Under the pieces are notes generated by a model that worked only from the letters and a program-made list of their open reading frames with translations, did no database searches and was not told the DNA's origin. From Acidocella aromatica (lineage in GTDB: Bacteria; Pseudomonadota; Alphaproteobacteria; Acetobacterales; Acetobacteraceae): DNA of 64,000 nucleotides. Positions 41,650 through 50,904 of this stretch are shown here, piece by piece (within the stretch, counting starts at the first letter, position 1; every line of letters begins with the position of its first letter). The stretch covers positions 1 to 64,000 of the forward strand of contig NZ_JACHFJ010000004.1 of NCBI RefSeq assembly GCF_014201825.1. Reading direction: 5' to 3'. Both the position numbers and the translations under genes were made by a program.

Positions 41650-43138
41650 CCTGTCCGCTTGCAACAGCGGCGGCCAGACGTTCAACACCCCGGACGATGC
41701 TCTTTGGCGGAATGGCGGCAAAACCAAGGATCACGCCATTCCGCCGCGGCTCTGCCGTGTAATAGGCGGACAGAGGTTGGACAGACACGCCCCATGATTT
41801 TGCTGCTTGGCAGAAGCTGACATCATCAACGCCATCGGGCAGCTCCGCCACCAGATGCATGCCGGATTCGGCTTGGGTGATTTGCAGAAAACCGCCGAGC
41901 TTGCGCTCGATCTCCTGGATCAGGACCTGCTGCCGTTCCTCATAAAGCTGCCGCATGCGCCTTATATGCGCGGCGAATTGTCCGCTTTGCATAAAGCCCA
42001 GAAGCGTCATCTGTTCCAGCAGGGAAGGGTGCCGGTCGATGACGCTCTTGGCATTGCCGAAGGCGCGCGCGAGGTAGCCAGGCACCACCAGAAAGCCAAG
42101 GCGGAAGGAGGGCAGCAGAGATTTACTGAAGGTGCCGAGATAGATCACGCGCCCTGTGCGGTCTAGGCTCTGCACTGCGGGCAACGGTGTGCCGTGGTAA
42201 CGGAACTCGCTGTCATAATCATCCTCGACGATCCATGCTCCGGATTTTTCGGCAAAGGCGAGCAGCTCCTTGCGGCGTTCCATACTCATCGTCATGCCCA
42301 GCGGATATTGCCGCGACGGCGTGATGAAAATCAGCCGTGGCCTGGGCTCAAGCATCTCGCCAGCACTCACCAGCAGCCCCTGGCCGTCAACGGGCACCGG
42401 TACCAGCCGCGCACCGGCGGCGATCAGCGCGCTGCGTGTGCCGACATAACCCGGCTCCTCGACCCAAACGGAATCGCCATGGTCGAGTAGCACGCGGGCG
42501 AGCAGGTCCAGCGATTGCTGCGAACCTGATGTCATGATCACATCCTGCCCGACGCAATCCAGAAAACGTGTGGCTTTCAGGTGCTGGCTGATCAGTTCGC
42601 GCAGCGGTTCGTAGCCAGCCGGATCGGCATAGCCCAGCATGTCCGGCTGCACCTGCCGCCAGCTTTGCACCATCAGCCGCGCCCAGGCGTGCAGCGGAAA
42701 CGCGTCGAAGGCCGGTAGATCCGCGACGAAGGGCACCGGTTGCGCTGGACCGGCGGTGACAGACAGTTCGGTAAGCAACCGTCCTCGCGCCGAGAGCGAA
42801 GGATGGGAGGCTGCCGGGGGGGGACCGTCGGCTTTCGAGGATTTGCGTGGCAGCAGCCTGTCCTCGGGCAGGATATTGGCGACGTAAGCGCCGTCGCCAA
42901 CGCGGGTCAGGATATACCCCTCGTTGCTCAACAACTCATAGGCCGAGGTGACCGTATTCCGGGAAAGCTTCAGTTCTTGCGCCAATACACGGCTCGCGGG
43001 CAGGCGCGTGCCGCCGGGCAGACGGCTGCCGACAATCGCGCCGCGCAGTTGTTCGTATAATTGCTGGTACAGCGGCTCTGGCTGTGCCGCGTCCAGCGTG
43101 AGCGCGATTAGCGACCCGAACGAGGCCCGCTTTTTCAC
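41603..43138 (-). CDS. MocR-type regulator (GntR HTH fused to aminotransferase fold)
   Basis: The 511-residue protein has an N-terminal GntR winged helix (EPLYQQLYEQLRGAIVGSRLPGGTRLPASRVLAQELKLSRNTVTSAYELLSNEGYI) and a fold-type I aminotransferase domain with the PLP lysine in YLGTFSKSLLPSFRLGF. Such PdxR/MocR regulators bind PLP. It is divergent from a pyridoxamine-phosphate-oxidase-like gene, which it probably controls through the palindrome at 43210-43224. GTG 43138 has a good GGAG; a TTG at 43213 opens the same frame but falls in the palindrome. Confidence 0.85.
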   Translation of the reverse strand: MKKRASFGSLIALTLDAAQPEPLYQQLYEQLRGAIVGSRLPGGTRLPASRVLAQELKLSRNTVTSAYELLSNEGYILTRVGDGAYVANILPEDRLLPRKSSKADGPPPAASHPSLSARGRLLTELSVTAGPAQPVPFVADLPAFDAFPLHAWARLMVQSWRQVQPDMLGYADPAGYEPLRELISQHLKATRFLDCVGQDVIMTSGSQQSLDLLARVLLDHGDSVWVEEPGYVGTRSALIAAGARLVPVPVDGQGLLVSAGEMLEPRPRLIFITPSRQYPLGMTMSMERRKELLAFAEKSGAWIVEDDYDSEFRYHGTPLPAVQSLDRTGRVIYLGTFSKSLLPSFRLGFLVVPGYLARAFGNAKSVIDRHPSLLEQMTLLGFMQSGQFAAHIRRMRQLYEERQQVLIQEIERKLGGFLQITQAESGMHLVAELPDGVDDVSFCQAAKSWGVSVQPLSAYYTAEPRRNGVILGFAAIPPKSIVRGVERLAAAVASGQATPPARKLPPGPPVR

Positions 43139-43209
43139 GCATTCTGCTCCTGCTGTTTCATCGTGTTCGAGCGTGGCATGAACCAATGGCGCTTGGCGAG
43201 TGGAAAAGG

Positions 43210-43224
43210 CCAATTTTAAATTGG
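43210..43224. promoter_or_regulatory. Palindromic operator candidate between MocR and PNPOx-like genes
   Basis: CCAATTT-T-AAATTGG is a perfect 15-bp palindrome, and TTGG-CT-CCAA follows directly at 43221-43230, with another TTGG at 43244-43247. Repeated TTGG/CCAA elements in this gap suggest a regulator-binding array. Confidence 0.5.
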
Positions 43225-43316
43225 CTCCAAACGAGAGGTGGTATTGGCCCTGTTATGCCTCGTCTCCGGCGGACAGGATGGTGGCACTGGTTCATCCCGA
43301 ACGAAGGATATCGCCC

Positions 43317-43958
43317 ATGTCCACCCCGCCGAGCGAACGTGCCCGTGTGAAGCGTTACAACCATATCGCCGATTACGATCCTGCGACCATCCACGCCATT
43401 CTCGACGCGATGCCGCTATGCCATGTCGGCTACGTGTTCAACGGCTCGCCCTTTGTCACGCCGACACTGCAATGGCGCGATGGTGACTGCATCTTCTGGC
43501 ATGGCTCCGCCGCCAGCCGTATGCTGGAGAGTGCGGAATGTCAGGATGTCTGTGTGACTGTCAGTATCTATGACGGCCTGGTGATGGCGCGCTCCGCCTA
43601 TAATTATAATATCAACCATCGCTCGGTGATGATCTTCGGCAAGCCGGAGAAACTCTCGGACGAGGAAAAAGCCGTACAGCTGCGCAATATGGTCAACAAG
43701 ACGATTCCCGGCCAGTGGGAGCGCTTGCGCCCGGTCAAGCCGCAGGAACTGAAGGCGACCACGGTGCTGAGCATGAAGATCACCGAGGCTTCGGCCAAGC
43801 TGCGCTCGGGCCAGCCGGATGACGACGAGGACGCGGATTTCCCGGTCTGGACCGGCGTAATCCCGGTTCGCCATGAAATTGGCGCTCCGATTCCCAACCC
43901 GAAGAACGTGCCCGGGGTGGAATTCCCGGAGGACGGCCATAAGTTCAAAATCGGGTAG
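43317..43958 (+). CDS. Pyridoxamine 5'-phosphate oxidase-like flavin-binding protein
   Basis: This 213-residue protein has the split-barrel FMN-binding pattern: MPLCHVGYVFNGSPFVTPTLQWRDGDCIFWHGSAASRML, then VCVTVSIYDGLVMARSAYNYNINHRSVMIFGKP. It is of the FMN-flavin-reductase or nitroreductase-like group rather than true PdxH. ATG 43317 has AAGGA 9 bases upstream. It is divergent from a MocR regulator, a common pairing, and may act in B6 or nucleophile detoxification. Confidence 0.75.
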   Translation: MSTPPSERARVKRYNHIADYDPATIHAILDAMPLCHVGYVFNGSPFVTPTLQWRDGDCIFWHGSAASRMLESAECQDVCVTVSIYDGLVMARSAYNYNINHRSVMIFGKPEKLSDEEKAVQLRNMVNKTIPGQWERLRPVKPQELKATTVLSMKITEASAKLRSGQPDDDEDADFPVWTGVIPVRHEIGAPIPNPKNVPGVEFPEDGHKFKIG

Positions 43959-43968
43959 CTCCCCCGTG

Positions 43969-43985
43969 GCCATCCGCCGGATGGC
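43969..43985. terminator. Hairpin after the PNPOx-like gene
   Basis: GCCATCC-GCC-GGATGGC is a perfect 7-bp-arm stem 11 bases after the stop. There is no T-run. Confidence 0.4.
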
Positions 43986-44217
43986 ACATAAGCGTCTGAG
44001 ACAAGAATTCCTGCCCATCCGGTAAATAACGCCGCTATACTTGGCGTATAAATATCGAAAATTCCAATGTCCTCGGCCGGGGCTTCCCCGGCGGCGGAAC
44101 GGAAACGGAGGAAAATTGTCTTAGCCCCTTCGGCCAGTGCCGGGCGGGAGCGGTTTTGTCCCTGTTCCGTCTTCCCGCCGCCAGCAAGCAGCCCAGGTGT
44201 GCAGGCAAGGAGGGGAG

Positions 44218-45144
44218 ATGACCAAGAATATGGCCAGCATGGAGGGCCGTTGTGGTACGGCGCTGCCGTTCGACCTCTGGCGCGAGGCGCTGGACCGCGA
44301 CTACGCCCTCGGGTGCCGGCAGCCGCGCGGCGCCGCCTTCGCCTCCGCCATCAGCATGGATTGGATCGGCGGGCTAAAGGTCGCGGATGTGCGGATGCCC
44401 CCCCAGACGCTTTCTCCCCAAGGCCGCCAGCGCGTTGAGGAAGACGTGCTGATGGTCAAGATGATCGTGGAGGGCGAGGCTGTGTTCGAGCGTGATGGCG
44501 AGCAATGCCGCTTCGGCGCGGGCGGGCTGGTCATCGTGGACCCGGCGCAGCCCTTCCTGGAGCATGTGGTGGAGCACGCCAAGCTGTTGGTGGTGAGCTG
44601 CCCCAAACAGGCTTTGCGTGAGCGTGGCTACCGTTACCGGCTGAACCGCTGGGTGGCGCCGGATACCAGCTCGCCCGATGTACGGCTGGTGCAGGATATG
44701 ATCCGCCTGATCGCCACGCATAGCCCCGTACTGAACGAGGAGATGCGCACCCGCCTTGGCTACCAGTTGCTGGACCTGATGGATGTCATCATCCGCGAGG
44801 ACATGGCCGCCCCAGCCGAGACAACGCGGCTGAAGGTGAAGCATTACATCGCGCAGAACCTGGGTGATACGGCACTGGATGCGGCGAAGATCGCCGCCGC
44901 CGTGAACCTCTCCACCGGGCATCTCAACCGGTTGTTCGCGGCGGAGGATAGCTCGCTGATGCGCTTTGTGTGGAACCGCCGGCTGGATCTGGCGCGCGAG
45001 ATGCTCGCCGCCCCGCGCTGGCGCGGGCAGAGCATCGAGGCCATCGCCTGGCGCTGCGGCTTTGTCAGCGCCGCGCATTTCAGCCGCATGTTCAAGGAGC
45101 GTTATGGCGTAACGCCGCGCCAGATGCGCATGCTGCCACCCTAA
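44218..45144 (+). CDS. AraC-family activator (FeaR/CbdS type)
   Basis: This 308-residue protein has an AraC_binding_2-type N-terminal half (AISMDWIGGLKVADVRMPPQTLSPQG...DVLMVKMIVEGEAVFERDGEQCRFGAGGLVIVDPAQPF) and two C-terminal helix-turn-helices (LDAAKIAAAVNLSTGHLNRLFAAEDSSLMRFVWNRRL and SIEAIAWRCGFVSAAHFSRMFKERYGVTP). The ATG at 44218 has AGGAGGGGAG right upstream. It is the likely activator of the benzaldehyde/benzyl alcohol dehydrogenase genes that follow on the same strand, 130 bases away. Confidence 0.85.
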   Translation: MTKNMASMEGRCGTALPFDLWREALDRDYALGCRQPRGAAFASAISMDWIGGLKVADVRMPPQTLSPQGRQRVEEDVLMVKMIVEGEAVFERDGEQCRFGAGGLVIVDPAQPFLEHVVEHAKLLVVSCPKQALRERGYRYRLNRWVAPDTSSPDVRLVQDMIRLIATHSPVLNEEMRTRLGYQLLDLMDVIIREDMAAPAETTRLKVKHYIAQNLGDTALDAAKIAAAVNLSTGHLNRLFAAEDSSLMRFVWNRRLDLAREMLAAPRWRGQSIEAIAWRCGFVSAAHFSRMFKERYGVTPRQMRMLPP

Positions 45145-45274
45145 CCGTCACCCATCCCGCCGGACGAACCGCCTTGCACGCCCCCTGCGTGCCGGGAATG
45201 GCGCCGCACGGCCTGTTCTCAACCCCCAAGGAGGAAACGATGACGATGAAATCCACCACAAGGAGGCCTATGGC

Positions 45275-46750
45275 ATGGACCAGATGACCGGCATTCCCCC
45301 GCATGCCGAGCCGCATTGGAGCGGTACGCTGTATGACGGCACGTTCAGCCCTGCCTCTGGCGGTACGCTGATTGTATACGAGAAAGCCACCGGCGCGGAG
45401 TTGGCCGCCACTGGCCTCGCCACGGCGGAGGACGTCACCCGCGTGACCGAGCGCGCCGCCGCGGCCCAGGCCGCCTGGGCCGCTACCCCGGCCGCCGAGC
45501 GCGCCGCCATATTGCGCGATGTCGCCGCCCGGCTGGAGGCCAACTGGGACGTGGCCGCCGCGTGGATCATGCGCGAGACCGGCGGCGTGCGTCCCAAGGC
45601 GGATTTCGAGATCTTCACCGTTGCCGCCTTCTTCAAGGAGGCCGCCGCGATGCTGGACGAGCCCCATTACCTGGAGGTGCAGGCCACGGGTGCTGCGCAT
45701 AGCTATGCGCAGCGCGTGCCGCACGGGCTGGTGGGCATCATCGCGCCGTTCAATTTCCCGCTGATCCTGTCCATGCGCGCCGTCGCCCCGGCTTTGGCCA
45801 CCGGCAATGCTGTGCTGCTGAAGCCGGACCCGCAGACGCCCATCAGCGGCGGGCTGATAATGGCCCCGCTCTTCGAGGCCGCAGGCCTGCCGCCGGGCCT
45901 GTTCAACGTGCTGCCGGGCGGCGCGGATGTCGGCGAGGCGCTGTGCCGCGAGCCGCGCATCCGCATGATCGCCTTCACCGGCTCCACCGCCGCCGGGCGA
46001 AAAGTGGGCGCGCTGGCTGGCGAACACTTGAAGAAGACCAGCCTGGAGCTCGGCGGCAAGAACGCGCTCATCGTGCTGCCGGATGCCGATCTGGAACTCG
46101 CTGTCTCCGCCGCCTCCTACGGTGCCTTCCTTCACCAGGGGCAGATCTGCATGGCTTCCGGGCGCATCCTGGTGCACGAGGCTATCGCCGATGCGTTCGC
46201 CGCCTCGCTCGCCGAGCACGCGGCGCGCCTTCCGGCGGGAGACCCGATGTCCGGTCAGGTGGCGCTTGGCCCCATCATCAACCAGCGCCAGGCCGAGCGT
46301 GTGCACCGCTTGGTGCAGGAGAGCATGGCGGCAGGAGCAAAACTGCTGGCGGGCGGCACGCCGGACGGGCTGTTCTACCCGGCCACGGTGCTGGATGGCG
46401 TCACCCCCGGCATGGCGGTGTTCGAGGAGGAGGTGTTCGGCCCTGTCGCCAACATCGTCCGTTTCAGCACCGAGGATGAAGCCGTGGCCATGGCCAATGC
46501 CGGCCAGTATGGCCTGAGTGCTGGCATCATCACCGCCGATATCGAGCGCGCCAAGGCGGTGGGCGCGCGCATCCGCACCGGCATGCTGCACATCAACGAC
46601 CAGACCGTCGTGCACGAGCCGCATATTCCCTTCGGCGGTGTTGGCAGCTCGGGCAATGGCGGACGCATCGGCGGTCCGGCCAACTGGGACGAGTTCACCC
46701 AATGGCAATGGGTGACGGTGAAGGACACCCCGCCCGCCTATCCCTTCTGA
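45275..46750 (+). CDS. xylC: Benzaldehyde dehydrogenase, XylC-like
   Basis: This 491-residue aldehyde dehydrogenase has the catalytic Glu in LELGGKNALIVL and Cys in HQGQICMASGRIL, the cofactor motif FTGSTAAGR, and the closing TQWQWVTVKDTPPAYPF seen in benzaldehyde dehydrogenases. It converts benzaldehyde to benzoate. Tight linkage to a benzyl-alcohol dehydrogenase (35-base gap) supports this. AAGGAGG precedes the ATG. Confidence 0.82.
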   Translation: MDQMTGIPPHAEPHWSGTLYDGTFSPASGGTLIVYEKATGAELAATGLATAEDVTRVTERAAAAQAAWAATPAAERAAILRDVAARLEANWDVAAAWIMRETGGVRPKADFEIFTVAAFFKEAAAMLDEPHYLEVQATGAAHSYAQRVPHGLVGIIAPFNFPLILSMRAVAPALATGNAVLLKPDPQTPISGGLIMAPLFEAAGLPPGLFNVLPGGADVGEALCREPRIRMIAFTGSTAAGRKVGALAGEHLKKTSLELGGKNALIVLPDADLELAVSAASYGAFLHQGQICMASGRILVHEAIADAFAASLAEHAARLPAGDPMSGQVALGPIINQRQAERVHRLVQESMAAGAKLLAGGTPDGLFYPATVLDGVTPGMAVFEEEVFGPVANIVRFSTEDEAVAMANAGQYGLSAGIITADIERAKAVGARIRTGMLHINDQTVVHEPHIPFGGVGSSGNGGRIGGPANWDEFTQWQWVTVKDTPPAYPF

Positions 46751-46785
46751 ACCACCAACAACAAACCAACCTCCAAGGAAAAATC

Positions 46786-47895
46786 ATGGTATCCTGCACA
46801 TGCGCCGTCGTTCACGGCAAGTCCCAGCGCTTCTCGGTGGAGACACTTACCCTCGAAGACCCTCGCCCCGGCGAGGTGCTGGTGGAGATTGCCGGCGTCG
46901 GCATCTGCCATACCGACATCGTGGTCCGCGACCAGTATTACCCCACCCCGCTACTCGCCGTGCTGGGGCATGAGGGCTCGGGCCGCGTGCTGAAGGTTGG
47001 CGCTGGCGTCACCAAGGTGGAGCCGGGCGATCATGTGGTGCTGGCCTTCGGCTCCTGCGGCGAGTGCATCAACTGCAAGCAGGGCAAGCCGGGCTATTGC
47101 CTCAACTTCTTCGGCTACAATTTCGCCGGTTGCCGGCCGGACGGTTCCAAGCCCTACCAAGCCGCCGACGGTTCGCCCATCTCGGGCTGCTTCTTCAGCC
47201 AGTCCTCCTTCGGCACCCATGCCCTGGCGCTGGAACGCAATGTGGTGAAGATCGGCAAGGATGTGCCGCTGGAGCTGATGGGCCCGCTGGGCTGCGGTAT
47301 TTCCACGGGTGCGGGCACGGTGATGAACGCGCTGCGCCCCGGCGCCGGCAGTTCCATCGCCATCTTTGGCGCGGGCTCGGTGGGGCTTTCGGCGGTCATG
47401 GCGGCCAAGGCGGTGGGCTGCACCACCATCATCGCCGTGGATTTGAACCAGGACCGCCTGAACTTCGCCCTGGAACTTGGCGCCACCCATGTCGTCAACG
47501 GGCGCGAGGGCAACAGCGTGGAGAAGATCCAAGAGCTGACCGGCGGGCTGGGTGTGGAATACTCCATCGAGTGCACCTCCGTCCCCGCCGTGTTCCGCCA
47601 GGCGGTGGATTGCCTGCGCGTCACCGGCCAGTGCGCCCTGGTGGGCGCGGCGGCGCTGGGGACCGAGGTGACGTTCGATATGAATTCCATTCTGTTCGGC
47701 CGTTCCGTGCGCGGCGTCATCGAGGGGGAGTCTGTGCCGGATATCTTTATCCCGCAGCTTATCGAGCTGTGGAAGCAGGGGCGCTTTCCGTTCGACAAGC
47801 TGGTCCGCTTCTATAAGCTCGATGAAATCAACGAGGCCGTTGAAGCCTCCGAGAAAGGCAGCGTGCTGAAGCCGATCCTGTGTACGGCGGCGTAA
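46786..47895 (+). CDS. xylB: Aryl-alcohol (benzyl alcohol) dehydrogenase, XylB-like
   Basis: This 369-residue zinc MDR enzyme has the catalytic Cys/His pair in GICHTDIVVRDQYYP and LGHEGSG, the complete four-Cys structural-zinc lobe (CGECINCKQGKPGYC), and NAD motif IFGAGSVGLSAVMAAKAVG. The MVSCTCAVVHGKSQRFSVETLTLEDPRPGEVLV start is typical of XylB. It oxidises benzyl alcohol to benzaldehyde for XylC. AAGGAAA precedes ATG 46786. Confidence 0.85.
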   Translation: MVSCTCAVVHGKSQRFSVETLTLEDPRPGEVLVEIAGVGICHTDIVVRDQYYPTPLLAVLGHEGSGRVLKVGAGVTKVEPGDHVVLAFGSCGECINCKQGKPGYCLNFFGYNFAGCRPDGSKPYQAADGSPISGCFFSQSSFGTHALALERNVVKIGKDVPLELMGPLGCGISTGAGTVMNALRPGAGSSIAIFGAGSVGLSAVMAAKAVGCTTIIAVDLNQDRLNFALELGATHVVNGREGNSVEKIQELTGGLGVEYSIECTSVPAVFRQAVDCLRVTGQCALVGAAALGTEVTFDMNSILFGRSVRGVIEGESVPDIFIPQLIELWKQGRFPFDKLVRFYKLDEINEAVEASEKGSVLKPILCTAA

Positions 47896-47944
47896 GACTC
47901 TACTTGGCCGATGACGGGCGGCGCACGGTGAGGCTGGACGCCGC

Positions 47945-49666
47945 CTAGCCAAAGGTAAAGCTATAAGCGTCCACATCCGGGTCGAGGAACTGGATGGTGA
48001 AGACACGGTCGCGCACCGTGCCGCTCTGGCGCACCAGCTGATACAGGCGCTCGCCATCCACCACGCCGTAGCCCTGGGCGTCGGTATCGGCGCCGTGGTC
48101 GGCTCCGGGGGCGGCGCCGTCCAACAGTACGCGGAAGCGGATCGTTTCGCCCGGCTTGCCGGGGCCGAGTACTAGATGCAGGTCGCGCGCCTGGAAATGG
48201 AAGGCGATGCTGCCGGGCGCGCTAACCAGCCGCGCGGCTTGCGCGCCATCCTGCCAGGTGCCGCCAAGCGCCCATTGGTTCAGGCCAAGCCTGGCGGGGA
48301 TGGTGTAACTCGCGGGCTGGTCGTCGGCCATGCCCTGCGGCGAGGCGAAATTCTCCGCTCGCGCATAGCCGATATAGGTCTCGGGCGAGTTGTCATCCGC
48401 CATGTCGGCTGCGGCCTCGGCGCCGCTGCCGCCGGGGGTAACTACCCCGCCCGGCACATCGGCATAGCCCGCCAGGCGAAGCTGCTGCTGGATCTCCATC
48501 TCAGTGGCCGCATAGTCGCCTTCTCCGAAATGGCTGCTCACGACCTCACCCTGGGCATTCACCAGATATTCCGCTGGCCAGTACTGGTTGGCGAAGGCGT
48601 TCCAGATGGCGAGGTTGCTGTCCACCGCCACGGGGTAGGTGATGCCGAGCCGCTTCACCGCCGCCGCGACATTGGCGGTATCACGCTCGAAGGCGAATTC
48701 CGGCGAATGCACGCCGATGATGACGAGGCCATGATCCTTGTATTTGGCGTTCCAGGCCGTGACGTAAGGCAAAGTGCGCAGGCAGTTGATGCAGGAATAG
48801 GTCCAGAAATCGATCAGCACCACCTTGCCGCGCAGGTCTGCCGGGGCGAGGGTAGGTGAGTTCAGCCAGGCGGTGGCGCCCGTCAGTGGCGGCATCTGGT
48901 CGGCCTGCGCCACGCTTGCGAGCATCGGGGCGGAGCCTGAGGGCTTGGCGCCGAACAGCCGCAGCAGTCCTTGCTCCAGCGCCGTGGTGTTGGCCGAGGA
49001 GAGGCGCGCCAGCACGCCGGTCTCGGCGCCCGAGGCGATGCCCGCAACGGCCAGCAGCACTACCACCCCGGCGCCGCGGCGCACCCACTCCCCCAGATGC
49101 AATTCGCGCTTCATCTGCTTGAATAGCCCGCCGCCTACGCCCACGGCCAAGCCCAGCGAGGTCGCGGCCCCGGCGGCATAGGCCAGCAGCAGGAAACCGG
49201 TGCGCAGGCTGGCCCCGGTGAGCGCCGAACCCGCCAGCACCAGCCCCAGGATCGGCCCGGCGCAGGGGGCCCATAAAAACCCCACCGCCACGCCGAGCAG
49301 CCCGGCACCCAGGGTTTCGTGCCGCTGCGTCTGCGCCGCCGCCGAGAGCTTGTTGCCCAGCGCAACCAATGGGCGCGTCATGCGGTCGGCCAAGCTGGGG
49401 AAGAGCAGGCTCAATCCCAGCAAGGCGAATAGGGCCAGGGCAATGTTCCGGCCATATTCGTTGGTCCGCACGATCCAGGCCCCGCCAAGCGCCGCCACCG
49501 AGGCCAGCCCTGCGAAAGTGATAGCCATGCCCGCCAGAAGCGGCAGGGTGCTGACGGTGAATGGCCGTCCGGCACGGGCAAACACGAAGGGCAGCACAGG
49601 CAGAATACAGGGGCTCAGAATGGTGAGCACGCCCCCCAGATACGTCACCAGCAACAAACTCAGCAT
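47945..49666 (-). CDS. CcdA-thioredoxin fusion (DipZ-like) thiol-disulfide transporter
   Basis: This 573-residue protein joins a CcdA-type membrane domain (six helices, cysteines in SPCILPVLPF and APCAGPILGL) to a TlpA-like thioredoxin domain with WTYSCINCLRTLPY, and a C-terminal beta-rich region similar to the DipZ tail (~450-573). It moves reducing equivalents across the membrane for cytochrome c or protein disulfide maturation. ATG 49666 has GGGGAG upstream; the longer frame lacks a hydrophobic start. Confidence 0.85.
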   Translation of the reverse strand: MLSLLLVTYLGGVLTILSPCILPVLPFVFARAGRPFTVSTLPLLAGMAITFAGLASVAALGGAWIVRTNEYGRNIALALFALLGLSLLFPSLADRMTRPLVALGNKLSAAAQTQRHETLGAGLLGVAVGFLWAPCAGPILGLVLAGSALTGASLRTGFLLLAYAAGAATSLGLAVGVGGGLFKQMKRELHLGEWVRRGAGVVVLLAVAGIASGAETGVLARLSSANTTALEQGLLRLFGAKPSGSAPMLASVAQADQMPPLTGATAWLNSPTLAPADLRGKVVLIDFWTYSCINCLRTLPYVTAWNAKYKDHGLVIIGVHSPEFAFERDTANVAAAVKRLGITYPVAVDSNLAIWNAFANQYWPAEYLVNAQGEVVSSHFGEGDYAATEMEIQQQLRLAGYADVPGGVVTPGGSGAEAAADMADDNSPETYIGYARAENFASPQGMADDQPASYTIPARLGLNQWALGGTWQDGAQAARLVSAPGSIAFHFQARDLHLVLGPGKPGETIRFRVLLDGAAPGADHGADTDAQGYGVVDGERLYQLVRQSGTVRDRVFTIQFLDPDVDAYSFTFG

Positions 49667-49838
49667 GGCTAACTCCCCTTTGGCGCGGCCCCGTCCGCCG
49701 GGGCCGTCTCCAGCCGTTGATTTGATCGCCGTCCGCTTCAGCGTCCAATTCCAAATGGGCATCGTTTTGATGCCTTGGCAGGGGAGCCGATGGTTTGGAC
49801 GGCGGAAAATGCTAATCAGGAAACCAATGGAGGGCATG

Positions 49839-50450
49839 ATGAGCCAGACGATCCCCGGCCCCGACGGCCAGTCGCGCTGCGCCTGGTGCGCGGCGACGCC
49901 GGAATATCTGCGCTACCACGACACCGAATGGGGTTTCCCGGTGGCCGATGATACGCGCCTGTTCGAGAAGCTCTGCCTGGAGGGTTTCCAGTCTGGGTTG
50001 AGCTGGCGCACCATCCTGGCCAAGCGCGAGAATTTCCGCGCGGCGTTCAGGGACTTCGACTACAATGCCGTGGCGCAATTCGGTCCGGCGGATGTCGAGC
50101 GCTTGTTGCGGGATGCGGGCATCGTACGCCATCGCGGCAAGATCGAAGCCGCGATCAACAACGCCAAGCGCGCCCAGGAGCTGGTGCGCGAGGCGGGGTC
50201 GCTGGCCGCGTTCATCTGGAGCTTCGAACCCCCGGCATTGGCGAAGCCGCAGATGGTTGCGACGTCCCCGGCTTCGATTGCCATGTCCAAGGCGCTGAAG
50301 AAGCGCGGCTGGGCGTTCGTGGGGCCGACCACCGTTTATGCCTTCATGCAGGCGATGGGCCTCGTGAACGACCATGCCGAGGGCTGCGCCGTCCGGGTGC
50401 AGGCCGAGCAGGCCCGCGCCGCGTTCCGGCGGCCGGGGTGGTCAGCCTAG
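49839..50450 (+). CDS. tag: DNA-3-methyladenine glycosylase I
   Basis: Tag (203 residues) removes 3-methyladenine from DNA. It has the zinc/N-terminal region CAWCAATPEYLRYHDTEWGFPV, the substrate-pocket FEKLCLEGFQSGLSWRTILAKRENFR and the C-terminal WAFVGPTTVYAFMQAMGLVNDHAEGC. ATG 49839 has GGAGG 5-6 bases upstream. It converges with the tautomerase gene, overlapping 9 bases. Confidence 0.93.
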   Translation: MSQTIPGPDGQSRCAWCAATPEYLRYHDTEWGFPVADDTRLFEKLCLEGFQSGLSWRTILAKRENFRAAFRDFDYNAVAQFGPADVERLLRDAGIVRHRGKIEAAINNAKRAQELVREAGSLAAFIWSFEPPALAKPQMVATSPASIAMSKALKKRGWAFVGPTTVYAFMQAMGLVNDHAEGCAVRVQAEQARAAFRRPGWSA

Positions 50451-50888
50451 CGTCGCCTCCGCCTTGGCGCGGGCGGCCAGCTCGGCGGCGCGGGCAATGC
50501 TGGCGGGGGTGCCGCCAATGCCCCAGCTATCCGGCTGCGCAGGGGCGATATGCACGCGGATGCGCCCTTTTTCGGTGCCCAGATTGCGGTGCAAAATCTC
50601 GGTGATGGCGGCGATGATACGATGGTGCTGCTCTTTCGGGCGGCCTTCCATCAGCACCATCTGCACGAATGGCATCTCCACCTGCCCGCGTGGGGTGGAT
50701 TTCAGCACCTCGGCGGCGGGCGCGCCTGCAATGCCCCACAGCTCGGGGTCGATCTCGGTGATCCACACCTCCAGCCGGTCCTTCGGCGCGATCAGGATGT
50801 CGGACATCGCTTCCGAGACCTCGGCGATGACATTGCGCAGCACGGCGCGCGGATGGCCTTGCAGCAGGTTGATATGGGCGACAGGCAT
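50442..50888 (-). CDS. Fused double-domain tautomerase, 4-oxalocrotonate tautomerase family
   Basis: The 148-residue protein has two 4-OT-like units. The first begins with the catalytic Pro after the Met, PVAHINLLQGHPRAVLRNVIAEVSEAMSDILIAPKDRLEVWITEID. The second begins MPFVQMVLMEGRPKEQHHRIIAAITEILHRNLGTEKGRIRVHIAPAQ. Usual DmpI/XylH is ~62 residues. In this operon it is the only candidate to convert 2-hydroxymuconate to 4-oxalocrotonate. Only the first unit can use an N-terminal proline. It lies 16 bases after the SDR-like gene. Confidence 0.8.
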   Translation of the reverse strand: MPVAHINLLQGHPRAVLRNVIAEVSEAMSDILIAPKDRLEVWITEIDPELWGIAGAPAAEVLKSTPRGQVEMPFVQMVLMEGRPKEQHHRIIAAITEILHRNLGTEKGRIRVHIAPAQPDSWGIGGTPASIARAAELAARAKAEATLG

Positions 50889-50904
50889 GGAGGTTCCTTT
50901 CCGG

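Noticed and set aside
47915-47947. GC-rich inverted repeat after xylB
   Set aside because: The 7-bp arms are separated by a long loop and no T-run follows, so it was not called a terminator.
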